A stretch of DNA of 64,000 bases from Tetrahymena thermophila SB210 (taxonomy: Eukaryota; Ciliophora; Oligohymenophorea; Hymenostomatida; Tetrahymenidae). The stretch is from positions 186,001 to 250,000 of the forward strand of contig NW_002476212.1 in the NCBI RefSeq assembly GCF_000189635.1, read 5' to 3'. Of this stretch, positions 1-12,653 are shown piece by piece. Every line of letters begins with the position of its first letter. Within the stretch, counting starts at the first letter, position 1. Under the pieces are notes generated by a model. The model saw nothing but the letters and a program-made list of their open reading frames with translations, ran no database searches and was not told the origin of the DNA. A program made the position numbers and the translations under genes.

Positions 1-203
1 TTAGTCATTTATATATTAATATTATAAAACCAGCCAGAAACAGATAATTAAAAATTCAAAATAATAAATTTAATTTAAAAAATAATAAAAGAAGGCTTTA
101 ATACCTAAATTAAAAAAATTATTATAATATAATTCATGGAAGTAAGTGCTATCTACATATGCCATGTAAAAATAGACATATTGAACAAATTAATAATAAT
201 TTT
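1..203. other. Intergenic, left edge
   Basis: AT-rich DNA downstream of the minus-strand TPR gene that ends at 204. No coding frame or structured element is visible. Confidence 0.5.
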
Positions 204-1712
204 TCAATCTATAAATAAATCCCAATATAATATATTATTCTTAAATGAAAGTAAATGTTCAACATGATTTCTGTAAGAAATTATATAAAGTATTGTCCTT
301 AAATAATCTAATTTAACTAAATATAAGCTTCTTATATTTTTGTCATTTGTTTTGTTTGCAAACTACTCAAATCTTGTAATAACTTAACCAGATTACTCAT
401 TAATTATTTAAATTATTTCCTTCAAAGGCAATTTTTTCATTTGGCAAATCCTCCAACAGTAAGTGTAATAATGATCTAGCATAGTACTAGATTTTTTGAA
501 GCTACAGGCTTTAAATATTTCCCTTAGTGCTTAAGAATAATTCTATAGAAAGTAGTATTAATATGATAATCTTCCACTTGAATATATTTTATATTCTTAA
601 TAGTTTTTTAGTTAAATAGATTTTGTGTAAGCATCTATCGCCTTTTAGTGGTCTTGTAACACTTCATATTTTCTGCCAAGAGACGTATATAAACAACCAT
701 CTTCTGGATACATTTCGATACATTTTTCTATCAACCTTAAAGAATTTTAATAGTCTGTTGCACCAATTATTTCTGATAAATTTTCATAATTTGCAATATA
801 AGATGGATCTATTTATATTCCTTATTTAAATAATTAGATAGCTTCTTGTTATCTACCTTTTTTATTTAAGTATACTCCATGATAATGACATATCCTGGCT
901 GTCATTGGTTTTAAATTTATTAATTTTTCTTAATAAATTTGCTACTTCTCTTGATCATTCATTTTTTCTCCATAGAATAAGGACATATTATTGATAACAA
1001 CTTAGTTGAACCACCTCACTTCCATCTCTTCAAGATACAATTTTTCAGTCTTTTTTAAATCTCCTAATTACTCACAAGCCAAAGCATAATTGTTTGCAAG
1101 ACTAGGAAATCTAGGATTGACTTCATAAATCTTTTAAAACCATTGGCAAGACTAATCAATCTTATTACCAATAAAGCAGCACCATGCTATAGTTATTATT
1201 ATTTCATCGTTAAACCAATTTTAAAAACTTAAAGCTTCCTGCATATATTAAATACACTTCTCATCTATTCCTTCCCTACTTGTTTCAATGAAAATATATA
1301 AACCTTTACCATAAAGGTAAACTCCTTTTTAATAAGAATCTAAATTCTCATTTTATTCTCTATAAAGTTCACATACTTAGAGGAGATTTGAATTGAACTG
1401 TTCCGCTTTAGGAATATGGAAGTATTAAGTCTCTAGTTAAAAAAAAATGACTGCTAAAACATCTAATTCATCTACTTTGTTTCCCTTTAATTATTTATTT
1501 TCCATAATTAAATTTTAAAATGTGTTAAATGCCTCTTAGATTAATTGAGCCTTAAATTAGCTAAGACCTTTGTATAATTAAAGCATTTAATGGCAATAAG
1601 ACCCTCTGATCTAATTGTCATCATCTATAAACTAAATACATTCTTTTATCTAACAGCTGTAATACAAATTTTTAACTTTTTAAATTAATATATCTTCTTC
1701 TTTAGATGCCAT
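204..1712 (-). CDS. TPR-repeat protein, copy 1 (502 aa, single exon)
   Basis: Read with TAA/TAG as Gln, this is an uninterrupted 503-codon frame from ATG at 1712 to TGA at 204-206. It is helical and built from tetratricopeptide-like units. Clear repeat consensus is seen in the segments ending NPRFPSLANNYAL and in MTARICHYHGVYLNKKGRQQ, where Asn-Pro, Ala, Tyr and Gly fall at TPR spacing. TPR arrays are protein-binding scaffolds, and the partner cannot be inferred. The gene at 2532-4055 is a full-length paralogue: the N-terminal block around SCQIKECIQFID, the NNYA motif and the C-terminal end WDLFID before TGA all correspond. The start is the first in-frame ATG of the block that aligns with the paralogue. 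No signal peptide or membrane segment is evident. The family call is firm, the function is unknown. Confidence 0.82.
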
Positions 1713-2531
1713 AAATATTCCTGTAAATTATTTTTAACTAAATATAAATCTTAATTAATGTAATTTATGATTTCAAATAATTAATAATGATATAAAAATT
1801 GTTGTCTAATTATAATCAGTAATTAATTATTAATTCTAAAACGTTATCAGATCTTTTGATACATCCATCTGTCTTTTAAACTTTAATAGTAATTAAACAT
1901 ACAAATTATTATATTAAAAATATTTATAATTAGAATAATTTAAATAAAAAAAATATTGCTCATAACTTTAAATCTATTTTCATTTATTTAAAAGATTTCA
2001 ATCAATTTTAATTAATTAATTAATTAATAAAAAAAAATTAATTCTATAAGTAAATAATAATAATTACAAAACATAAAAATAAATTAATAATCTTTAAAAT
2101 TCAAAACTTATAGTATATCTATTGCTTACTTGATAACAACTTATCAAAAGTGAAAATAATCTTACTGATGGTAGATACCAATGTTTTTGGTATATTATAA
2201 GAAATTTAAGAAGATCCAGAATTTAAATTTTAATATTAATTGAGAATAATTTATAATATGAGAAATTTATTAGAAAGGAAGGACAATAATATACTTATAA
2301 ATGAATAAACCAATAATTATTATAAGCAGCAATAATAATTAGAACGAAAATTAATTAATTGATTTCAAATTTAATTAATAGAGAATTTTCTGTAGAGTAA
2401 GTAAGTATTTATCATTTGTTAAAGGTTATCTATGTACAAATATAAAATAATTTAAATAAGGTTTTTATTCGTTAGCTTAATTTATATATATATTTTATTT
2501 GCAATTCAATGATTATTATTCAATCAGTCAC
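1713..2531. other. Intergenic between the two TPR paralogues
   Basis: About 820 bases of AT-rich DNA holding the upstream region of copy 1 and the 3' flank of copy 2. It contains short TTAATTAATTAA runs. No gene is visible. Confidence 0.5.
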
Positions 2532-4055
2532 TCAGTCTATGAATAAATCCCAATGAATTATTTCTGATTGAAACATTAAATGATTTACAATGAATTTTTT
2601 ATAAATAATCAAGGACAGCACTTGTCTGTGAATTTCTAGCTTTTACAGAAAGTGCTACTTTATACTTAAAATCATGCTTAGCTCAGCAAATTAAGAAAAC
2701 CTAGAAATTAAGTGTAGACCTTGTTATTTTTCTATGATTTCGATTATTTATTGTAAAGGCATGAGTTCCATAATTTAACATGATATATAAATGACATCTT
2801 CTATCGAATATCCTTCAATGCTTTTAAAGTTACATGCCATAAAAAACTGTTCAATTGATTTAATTTATTTATTCAATGAATAATAACAAATGCCTAATTT
2901 AGAACTCGAATGTAATTTATATATTTAATAGTTTTTTAGCTTAATTCCTTTTTTATAACACTTTTTTGCATTTAAAAAATCATCTAAAGCATCATATCTA
3001 TCTCCTAGTAGTGTCTAATAATATCCATCTTAAGGAAATATCTAAGTGCATTTTAGCGTATACTAAAGAGATTCATTCCAATTTTAATTATTGAATTAAA
3101 TTTCTGATAGCTAATCATAGTTACCATAATAATCTGGATCTATTTCTATTCCCCTTTTCATATATTTTATGCCTTCTTCTTAATCGCCTCGTTTAATTAA
3201 GTAATCGCCATAATAATGGCAAATTTTACCTGTTAAGGGAGTTAATTAGATTAGCTTTTAATAATACTCAAATTCTTTCTCTTTGTTTCCTCTGTGAGAA
3301 TAAAAAAGAGCAATATTGCTTATTATACCTTAATTATATCCTCTCATTTTTTCTTCTTCTAGATAGAGTTATTCAGCTTTTTCAAACTCCTTGCAGCATT
3401 CTAAAGCTATTGCATAATTATTAGCTACACTTGGTATTTTAGGGTTTTAGTTATAAAGTATTTAATAGTAATAACAAGCCTTATCAAATTGCTTATCTTT
3501 GTAGTAAATCCATCCCAAACAAATAAGTATCTCAATTTTAAAATCCTCAACTAATTCATATGATTGCTCTAATAAACTTAAGCATTGTTTATCTAATCCT
3601 TCTCTAAATGTATCAATGTAAACATACATTCCTTTTGCAAATTGGAAAACTCCCATTTAATAAGAATCCAATTGCTAATGTTGTTCTAAAAAATCTTGCA
3701 TAAATTAATAAAATCTCTCATTTTAAGCTTCAGCTTTTTAAATCAAGTAATATTATGCTTAAAGCTAATAAATACACCATATTGTTAGATCTATTTCTTC
3801 AAAAATCTTCTTACGATGATGAATTTCTTAGATTATATCTTCGAAACATTAAAACCCCATCTTAATCTATTAAGATTTAAACAAACTCATTCCTTTAAAC
3901 AATTAAAGTATTTCATGGCAGACTAAACTTCTATTAACATCTACTTAGTCTATCAGCTAAATTAATTCCTTAAGACGACACTGATAGAAGCTATCTTGAA
4001 CTTACTCTATAATTTTAATTTCATCTATTTGAGCTGATTTTAAGAATTTTTACAT
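2532..4055 (-). CDS. TPR-repeat protein, copy 2 (507 aa, single exon)
   Basis: A single 508-codon frame in ciliate code from ATG at 4055 to TGA at 2532-2534. The frame is open a little further upstream, but this is the only Met before a TGA at 4137-4139. It shares its whole architecture with the neighbour at 204-1712. Both have an N-terminal helical block (QCRLKELIQLIDQ here), TPR units with PKIPSVANNYAIALE and LTGKICHYYGDYLIKRG, and the same final residues WDLFID. The two genes lie head to tail about 0.8 kb apart, which points to tandem duplication followed by strong divergence. A scaffold or adaptor role is typical of TPR arrays; nothing shows the partner or compartment. Confidence 0.82.
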
Positions 4056-4778
4056 CAAACAATATTCTTTTTACTGAATCTATTAACCTAAATATTAAAT
4101 TCTAAATAGTTATCTTTAAATAAGCTAATTAAAAGGTCATCAAGCTCCAATAATAGTAATATTAAATAAAAATATCTTTTAAACCGAAAATATTTTATTA
4201 ACAAAACTAAGCCAAAAAAATTTTATACTATCAAGTAATTTAAATGAATCTATTAAAGTATTTCTCTTCTAATTATTTATTAAAAATCTTTAGTATTTTT
4301 TTAAGTTTGGCTTTTATGAAACCAAGAAATTGAATCCTTAAAAAATAAATTAAAATAATTAATATACTCAAAGAATTATTTTGATAGAATTTTTTTTTGT
4401 TATTTAAGCAATTCACGCAATTAACATTAATTTTAATAGAAAATATATTTGAAAGTATTTAATTAGATTTTGATTGATAAAAAATTCTATTTAAGCAGCA
4501 CTTACATCTCTTAAAATAGTTCTAAATATTTTAAATGCTTGAATGACTTTACAAAAATAATAATTTTTTTGTTTAGTTGGAAATTTAATTTGATAGATAA
4601 TTAATTAATTAGTAAAAGAAAGTAGTAGTATAATTATTTATTGAAAATTATTTGATTCTAATAAAAAAAACAGTAATTAATAAATTAAATAAAACAAACA
4701 AAAATATAAAAACAGATTATTTAACATCAAATTTTTACAATTTTATTAGCAGATATTACAAATATAAGCATTGTATTT
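4056..4778. promoter_or_regulatory. Divergent intergenic region (minus TPR gene / plus Lys-rich gene)
   Basis: 723 bases separate two divergent start codons, so both promoters should lie here. The sequence is almost pure A+T with no individual element I can name. Confidence 0.4.
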
Positions 4779-6265
4779 ATGAATTCCCCTCAAACGAAGC
4801 TGAAGTTTCTTCCAGCTTGGGATGACACAAAAGTGATAAACAGTATTTAGCAACATTACATTCTTTATGTAATTTTAGAGTATGTTTAATATGCTTAAGT
4901 TAATTGAAATTTTATTAATTATAGTCATACACACTCCATAAAAAGAATTTGGATACTTCTAAAAAAATGGTTGATAACTCTGAGCCAATGAGCTTCAAGG
5001 ATAAACAAGAAAAGCTAAGTTAGACAAAATCAAGATTCAAGTTACAGCCTTTAAATGTAACAATAAAAAACAAGCCAGAAAGGAGTAAACAAATTAAAAT
5101 TATGATTTATGATAAAAGTTAACTTAATTTTGATGAAATATATTAGACAAAAATTTAGAACAAGATATAGAAAATGGATCACTAATAAATAGGATGTTGT
5201 AAATTACTGAGAAAGGTTCTCTTTATAATAAAAACACATTAGAAAAATAAGTATTCAAGCCAAACAAACATAATTTTGCAATTCATAGACAAAAAGAAGC
5301 AGATAAAGTGAATACAGAGAATTTAGTAAAACAATAATAGATTTAAATATAAAAAGGTTAATATCTAAAATTATTTAATTTTAAAATAGTTTATTCATAA
5401 CAGATTAGAGAAGGTACAGTCGACTATCAATTTTAATAAATACGAATAATAGTATGATAAATATAAAAAGTACAAAGATAACATAACTAGATCCTCTCGT
5501 AAAATGTTTACTTTGTATTTTTTGAATGTTTTATTTTAAAAGAAATTTATTCTTTCTTTATTTCTACTTAACTAATTTAATAGCTATTTTTATTGATCAT
5601 TTAAAACTAGGTCGAATCTTTAACTGTTTCATCAAAACTGATTTTAACCAAGAGCTATTAGCTACTACTTCCACTGCATATGGAAGGTTGATTCATGCAA
5701 AAACAACCACCAGTAGGAGTAAACACTTTATTTTTTTGAAGAATTTTTATTTAATTTATTTATTTATCTAAATTATCATCATTTTCATAAAATACTAAAA
5801 GTGACTCCAACCCCAACAATAGCAGAAAAAACAGTTCAAAAAAGTAAATCCAAAAAAAAGAAATCTAAACATTCTAAGAATAGTAAATCTTAAGAAGATC
5901 TCAAATTCTTAAAGTTCCCTCAAGATACTAGCTCTCCTAATTAGAATTCATAGATTAGTGGTAGAATTCAAACAGAAAACTGTAAGGAAACAGATCATTT
6001 TAATTAAGGAGATACAGAATATAAAAGTAAGCGTAATTCTCAAATAACTACAAAAAGCGATTAAATAAAGCACTCAAAGAAAAACTCTATATCAGAAAAG
6101 TAATAATAAAATGAATAAATAAACGATGATTAAGATATTAAAATCATGGAAGAAGAGAAGTAACTTCAGTCTCAAGAGGATGAATCTAAAATATAAACAG
6201 ATAATTAAAATCAATAAAACGAATAATAAAATAATGTTTAAAAAGATTTAAATTAAAAGGAATGA
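4779..6265 (+). CDS. Lys/Ser-rich protein, six exons (388 aa), unrecognised
   Basis: Exons modelled at 4779-4868, 4925-5198, 5243-5356, 5409-5498, 5584-5718 and 5802-6265. Introns are 44-85 bases and AT-rich with GT..AG ends; after the first they are all phase 1. The lengths sum to 389 codons ending in TGA. The N-terminal half is basic. Exon 5 carries a compact block (LKLGRIFNCFIK, DFNQELLATTSTAYGRLI). The last exon is a disordered Lys/Ser/Gln/Glu tail (KSKKKKSKHSKNSKS). The exon-5 block, with DF..EL......Y followed by a phase-1 intron, loosely resembles the block ending the first exons of genes at 18.2 and 25.2 kb. No database family is recognised. The small exons and the third acceptor are the least certain parts. 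Confidence 0.6.
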
Positions 6266-7622
6266 TTGATCTTATGAAATAAATTAAAACCGTAAGAATA
6301 GCCAAATAAAACCACATCAATATTTTTTATAAAGCTAATATTTATTTATTTATTATAAAATATTTTACTTATATAACTTATTTTTCTTCAATTGAAAGAT
6401 AATTTTTTATTCCTTTTTTTTTTTCTTTTTTATTTATGCAATTTTCGTAATATCATATTTTTGTTTTCTTTAAAATTTATAAATAAAGAGTTAATTTTTT
6501 CTTCTTGATTTTTAATAAAAAAAAACAAGCCAAATATTAAATCAAAAAAATTAAATAATAAGGAAATTTAAATTTCCAGTAAAATTTTAAATTTGTAATT
6601 TACTTTCATTTAACTGAAAATAATATACAAGATAAATGAAAAAAAGTTAGATTTTATCTTATTTTTTTTATTTTTCTTTAATTTATTTTATGTTTTATCA
6701 ATAAATAATTGACATTTTTTTAGTAAAAGTATTTATTTATTTTTAAATATATTTGGGATTTTTTATTTGTTTTTTTATTTTCAATTTACAACATATTCTT
6801 TTTCTTTTATTTCATTGTGATAATATGTTGCATAAATAGAATATATATGAGTTGTTTTCATTAGAATGTTCTTCTAAATAACTTAAAGTATAAATATTTA
6901 ATTGTATTCAAATGAATCCTAAACTAATATAAAATATTCAAAGCTTTTTTGTTGTTAAAGAATTAAAGAAAGCATTTTAAATTTTTTAATAAATTTATCA
7001 AAATTAAATAATTTATTTAGATCATCTTGAAAAATAGAAAAGAAAATTAAAAATAAATTTTACCTAAATTAACAAGAGCTTAAATATATAAATAAAAATA
7101 AATTTGAAAGAAAGATTTCAATGGAAAAGCATCTATATGAACTCTACATAAAAGTTAAATAAACAAATTATTTTTATCTGCTTATTTGTTTTTTTTAATT
7201 TTTTGTTTGTTTTAAAATATAAATTTAGTGAATGAATTTATTGTGATAAGATGATGTTATTTTTTTTAATTTTAAAATTAAAAAAAATAATTAATAATTC
7301 AAATACAAAGTGCATAATTGATAGATAGATGGATGGATGGATGGATGGATTGGATGAAATGTTTAAAATAGTGAGAAAATTAAATGAATATAAATATTTT
7401 TAATATATGATGGATGAAAGGTTCTTAAATTCTAACTTTTATTAGTAGGTTTTTAATAATTTAATAATAAGCTAGTTATTTTATTACTATTTTTAAATTA
7501 AGGGAGTTGGTTTGAAAGTACAAATTATCTTTTGATATTTTAGATTTTATTTTACTTTTCTAATTTTTTATTTATTCAAAATTACATTTATCATATTTAT
7601 AGGTTGATATGATTAATTGTCT
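6266..7622. other. Convergent intergenic region
   Basis: About 1.36 kb between two gene ends that face each other. It is extremely AT-rich with long T runs near 6410-6440 and a GATA/GATG simple repeat at 7320-7356. No coding frame is convincing. Confidence 0.5.
7320..7356. repeat. GATA/GATG tetranucleotide repeat
   Basis: Two to three GATA units run directly into about five GATG units and a variant unit, which looks like unit conversion within one microsatellite. Confidence 0.9.
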
Positions 7623-10368
7623 TCACATAAAGTTGTTTGAATTTATAGACATAGTAGGTGAAGTTGTATTTTACTATGAAGATATATTATAGTTACTATG
7701 TAATGAGTGGCTGGTTTTATTATGAGCCACCTTATTATGAAGATATCCATTATTTCCTGCACTACTATGATGATTATGCTACGGATATTTAGAATTTATA
7801 TTTAAGACGGGTGATTAATCAATTAAAGTTAAGATATAGCTATCGAATAAATCTGTAAACTCTTTTTCTAAATTTTTTTCTTCTAAGAAATCTTAAAATA
7901 AATTTTGAGTGAACTACTCTGCAGTGTCAGCAGCTACTTTACTAAATATCTTCATGTATTGCTTGTCTCTGCATACTTCGAATTCCTCAGAGTTTTCACA
8001 AGGATAAGAGCGGATGTTTTCTGAGTTGTAGAACTTTTCAGGCAGCTATAAAATTCTATCGAAGTTGGAAAATAAATTTTTAGCTTTTTATTTATCTTAA
8101 TCTTTGACATCACTACCATTAATTTTTACAATATGTGGAAAACGATAGACAATAAATTCTTTCAGGAAGGAGCATTTTTAAAGAGGATTATTTATTATTT
8201 ATATGCTACGTAATGATGGAAGAATTTCTAACTTAGCTAGTTAAAGGAGAGTAACTAAGTAATTATCTTTTAGGATTATTTCTTTAAGTTTTTTGAAATT
8301 TTTCAGCGTATTCAATGTTTGGTTTTCAATTATAAAATCAAAAATGATGTATTAAAATTATATTTTATCAATCACTTCTTAAAATTAATCGTTTGATAAA
8401 ACTATTTCATAAGCATTTCCATAAATAAATAGCTAAGTATCATCTTCTATTTCGGCATGACCACCTTCAACGAGTATGTTTTACAAATAGTCTTTCTTTT
8501 TAGCGTTTTATAATTCTAATTTTTTTACTCTGGTGAGTTCTTATTTCCATTATTCGCCTATAATTTCTATAACTTCTTCAGGATTTATATCTTCATCTTC
8601 CTGATCTTCTTCTTCTCCTGCCCCTCCTCTTTAATTAATTTATAAGTTTCCATTAGCAGCCTTTTCTTATTGTTTACCACCTTACTGTCTGATTTTATCC
8701 TCAAGCGTATTTGCACTTGTAGTTACATCATCAGTCTAAATTTATAATAATATTAATAAAATAGATATTTTCCTTTATAAGTTACATTCTAAATTTAAGC
8801 TTAGCTACTAGATTCTTTTTTCAAATCTTCTCTGATCAAGTCAACGAGTTTATGATCTAATGATTTAAGATTTACAGTATTTGAAAGAATAAATTTATAA
8901 TATGTGATTTGCTATGTAGTTTTTGTGACAGGATTTCCCTCTAAGTTAAGCTCAAGGAGGGAATTGATAGATTTAAGACATTTAAGTCCTTCAAGTGAAT
9001 CTATCCTGTTATTCTGTAAGAACAGCTTTTCTAGTTTACTTAGATGTTAAATATTTTCTACTTTTTCTATTAAATTTAATTTTAGGTTTAATTCTACGAG
9101 ATTTTGTTAGCTTTCAAGATTTTCAAGCTTTACAATAAGATTGTTGGCCAAATTTAATATTTTTAAATTGACGAGGGTCTTTATTCCTTCAATTTTTTAA
9201 ATTTTATTTGAGTGCAGATCTAGCACTTCAAGCTTTGTGAGTTAGTCTATTTGCTAAATTCTAGTTATTTAATTTTTAGGAAGGAGTAACACTCTGAGTT
9301 AAGATAGAGTGTAAATTGATTCTATTTCTTTGACTTGATTATCATACAAATCTAAGTATAGTAAGTATGGTAGTGAAACTAAATTTTCAATTCTACTAAT
9401 TTTGTTATGCTAATATGTTAAAATCTTCAGTTTTTCTTCTCCTTCAAGTAATGGCATGTGAGTTAATTCCATATAATCCAGATTAAGTTTTTCTAAATTT
9501 GCTTCTCTTTCACATGGCCTCCTGTAGCAAACCCAAATTCCCATAATTTATGGTAGTTCACAGAATATAATATTTCCATTACCCTCTATACGCTTTAATG
9601 TACCATGCTTCAAAAGGTATCTAAATCTCTCATCTTTCTCGTTTTAAGTAATTTCGTTGAATTCTGCACTTGAAAAGCTCATCTATCCACTGCTACCAGA
9701 AGGATTATTTGCACCTATTTGGATTATTATATAAATTAGATAATTATTATAATTTAATTAGTAATTTAAGAATGTCAATATTTAAAAATTGGATTATTTT
9801 TATATCATAAATACTTGTTTTTGAAATATATTCTGTTAGGTTATACTATAATTTGAAATGCCTTGCTGCTTGATTTCTTGCAAATAATCAAATAAACAAA
9901 TAATAAATAAAATAAATAACATACTGAATATATTTCCTGCGAAAGGATTTCCTACTTTTTCTGTTTTTTTAGCACTGCCTTGAATATTTGTAATTTCAGG
10001 AAGCTTATTCGAATTAGTCCTTGTTTAAGTACGCTTTTAATGATAAGGCAACTGCTTTTATACTTGGCTTGTATTTGGAACATTACCTAATGCTGCATTC
10101 TCTTCGCCTTGCTTATAGAATTTATATCCAAAACTTGTGGCAGGTCTATTTCCTCTATTTATGTATTATATAAAATAATAAAATGATTGGCTTTCTTTCC
10201 AAAATATTTATTTTCATTAAAAATTATTATGTTTTTCTAAGTTTTTGTTAAGTATTTTCAATTTGACTAACTCTAACTAACATAGTAATTTTTAATATCC
10301 TATTAATTAAGCGAAAAAAAAAGGTAAAATATATACCCTACTGTGGTGGCATTAGCCTATATCATCAT
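7623..10368 (-). CDS. LRRC49: LRRC49 homologue, predicted tubulin polyglutamylase complex subunit (767 aa, four exons)
   Basis: Exons at 10337-10368, 9925-10154, 8786-9714 and 7623-8735 join into 768 codons in ciliate code. Residues about 170-375 are SDS22-type leucine-rich repeats. They begin with LLEGEEKLKILTYQHNKI, then LYLDLYDNQVKEIESI, LEVLDLHSNKIQKIEG and LEKLFLQNNRIDSLEG. An acidic linker follows (GEEEDQEDED). A second conserved half follows that (IFIYGN-like FIYGNAYEI, LKEFIVYRFPHIVKINGSDV), and then a helical C-terminal part. Vertebrate LRRC49 has the same order, including the VLEGE start of the repeats, the LDLYDNQ and LDLH.NQI repeat cores and a C-terminal KINGTEVT-like motif. LRRC49 belongs to the tubulin polyglutamylase complex with TTLL1, TPGS1/2 and NICN1, which adds glutamate chains to tubulin in axonemes and centrioles. 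That role here is inferred from homology. The N-terminal 90 residues and the His/Ser/Asn tail look lineage-specific. Confidence 0.85.
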
Positions 10369-11980
10369 TCCGTTATATCTTTTATTTAAATTATTTAAAT
10401 TAAATTTTAAATAGCTTTTCAGTCATTTTTAAATGAGTTGTATAGAGATAAAATGTTATATGATATCCCAATAACTAATTAATCTATTAAATTAGTATTG
10501 AATGAATGATTACGGTTGCTTTTGCATTTACAAATTAATCTAGTGATTATACATATTTATTTCTTGCTATTTTGTTGACAATTTAAGAAGTTCAACGAAT
10601 ATTTTGCTATTTTATAATTGAATTTAATTAGTAAGCTGTCAAGAACGTCCTCTTTTTTGTTTGCCCTTCCTTATGCTTTAAAATACGAATTCTTTTAATT
10701 ACGAATAAATTAATTTTGATTTTTAAAGTTATTATAAAAGCAAAGCAAAAAAAGTAATTCTCTAAGCAATTTTTTGATAATTTAATTTTTTCTTCTATCA
10801 AATGATGGATGAATGAATGAATAGCTTTTTTGGTTGTTTATTAATTAATTAATAAATAAATAAATATTGATTGTTATTTATTTTCCTATTTATTTATTTT
10901 AATCAAATTATCATCTTACAAATATTATCCGTATTTAATTTTTCATTTTAAAGGTTATCTTAATTAAATCAATTTTTAAACTTTTAAACGACTGTCTGTA
11001 TATATATGCATAACTCTCTTTGTGTTTGTCTCTCATTATTTATGTCTGACAATTAATCAATCCATATCCAAATTTTAATAACAAATTTCGTTTGTTTATT
11101 TATTAAAAATTAATAACTGGTATAAAATTTCATTTAATTTAATTAATTTCAAAATTAATCAAAACAACCACATATAAATGCAAACTAGAGTACTCAACCA
11201 TTATTTTTTATCAAGTAGAATCTTCGTAATTACTATTACTTTTTCAAAATTAATTGATCTTCCTAAATTATCATTTATTCTCCATAAAATACAGAATGGA
11301 ATCATTAAAAATTTAATTTCCAAACAAATAGTCAAATAAATAGTATAAACTTGAAATAGTTAGTTATTTACAATATAATTTATTATAAGATATTATATTT
11401 TTAAAATGAGCTTGCGTCATAATTCGCCTTTCTAAAATATAAATTGATGTTGATGATTTTTTTAATTATTAAAAAAAGGCTTATTTATTTATTTATTTAT
11501 TTAATTAACTCAAATGTAAGAAGTTTATATTTCTTCAACCCTTTAGCGCAATTCCTAAGTAATTTCTTCATTAGTTTTATAAATTTTTTCATTAGTATTT
11601 TTATTTTTATTTTTCTCTCTCTCAATACAGATAGGTATTGTCTATTAATCGTTATTTAGATAGTCTATTATAGTTTTTTAAAAGTATTTTTAAATTTAAG
11701 AAAGATATTTAAAAATAAATCAAAGATGCAATTCATTTAACTTACATGCAATTATGTAATTTTCATTGATCTAGCCAAATTTCAATCTTGTGTATTTCAC
11801 CAATAATTAATTTATATTTTATTAGTTTAAGCACTCATTTTTTCTTTCATTTTTCTGACTAATATGTTGATCCTGGATAGCATTTTTTTATTCACATAAT
11901 TTTTGATACTCTTATCTTAGCATGCTAAAAATATTAAATTAAATAATTGATAAGAGCAATTTTTTTACTATAACAAACAA
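10369..11980. other. Intergenic
   Basis: 1.6 kb upstream of the LRRC49 homologue and downstream of the small coiled-coil gene. It is AT-rich with short TTTA and AATG repeats. I see no gene in any frame. Confidence 0.45.
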
Positions 11981-12364
11981 TCAAACAGACAATATTTACT
12001 TTATTTAATCTTGTTTTTATTTAATAGCATTTTCAAGTCCATTATCTATTTCTAGATTTTCATGTATCTACTTCGCTATATTTTCATTTTGTATACTTAA
12101 TTACTATATTTTCTTCATTTCATCTTCGTTTTAGATTAAAATTTCTAGATATTAATTGAAATAATTTAGCTATTTTGCTCAATAATCAAAGAAATTATAA
12201 CATTTTAATAAATTTGTCTGCTTTAATTCCTCTTTTTTTAACTTATTTTAGAGCTTTAGTCTTTCTTCTGAGATTTATTTTGCGATTTGTAGCTCGCTAT
12301 CTACAGAAAAAATGTTTTTGAAAGATATTAAATGATTGTTCTCAATATGTTCTACTTATTTCAT
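11981..12364 (-). CDS. Small coiled-coil protein (108 aa, one intron), unrecognised
   Basis: Two exons, 12202-12364 and 11981-12144, flank a 57-base intron (12145-12201) with GT..AG ends. The intron removes an in-frame TGA near 12190. The product is charged and helical, with heptad-like stretches (EERLKLQNKLKKEELK, then NEDEMKKIQQLSIQNENI). There is no recognisable domain. A longer N-terminus is possible: an open frame with ATG at 12545 ends in a good GTAAG donor, but the splice phase does not join cleanly, so I kept the internal ATG. It lies 289 bases from the stop of the large Asn/Gln-rich gene and has the same orientation. Confidence 0.5.
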
Positions 12365-12653
12365 GCCTAAAAATTATCTTAAAAATTCAATTATTTAACA
12401 AATTATATTGTTTAAATACAAATCTTACCGCTAAAATTTAATTTAATGCAGATTAAGTAAATTAACTAATTAGTTAATTATTTAAAATTAATAAATGAAA
12501 TAAATATATTAAACTATTAAATAAATTATTTTTCTTATCTAGCATCTTAAGTAAGGGAAAAATGTCATATAATAAAGTTAAGAGAAATAAATATACACAG
12601 AAGAAGATTAATTAAAATTATTTTATTAAATTTGTTAATTAAATTTGAAATGA

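Noticed and set aside
12180..12201. In-frame TGA, considered as selenocysteine
   Set aside because: A 57-base GT..AG intron removes it and keeps the frame; no selenocysteine element is visible.
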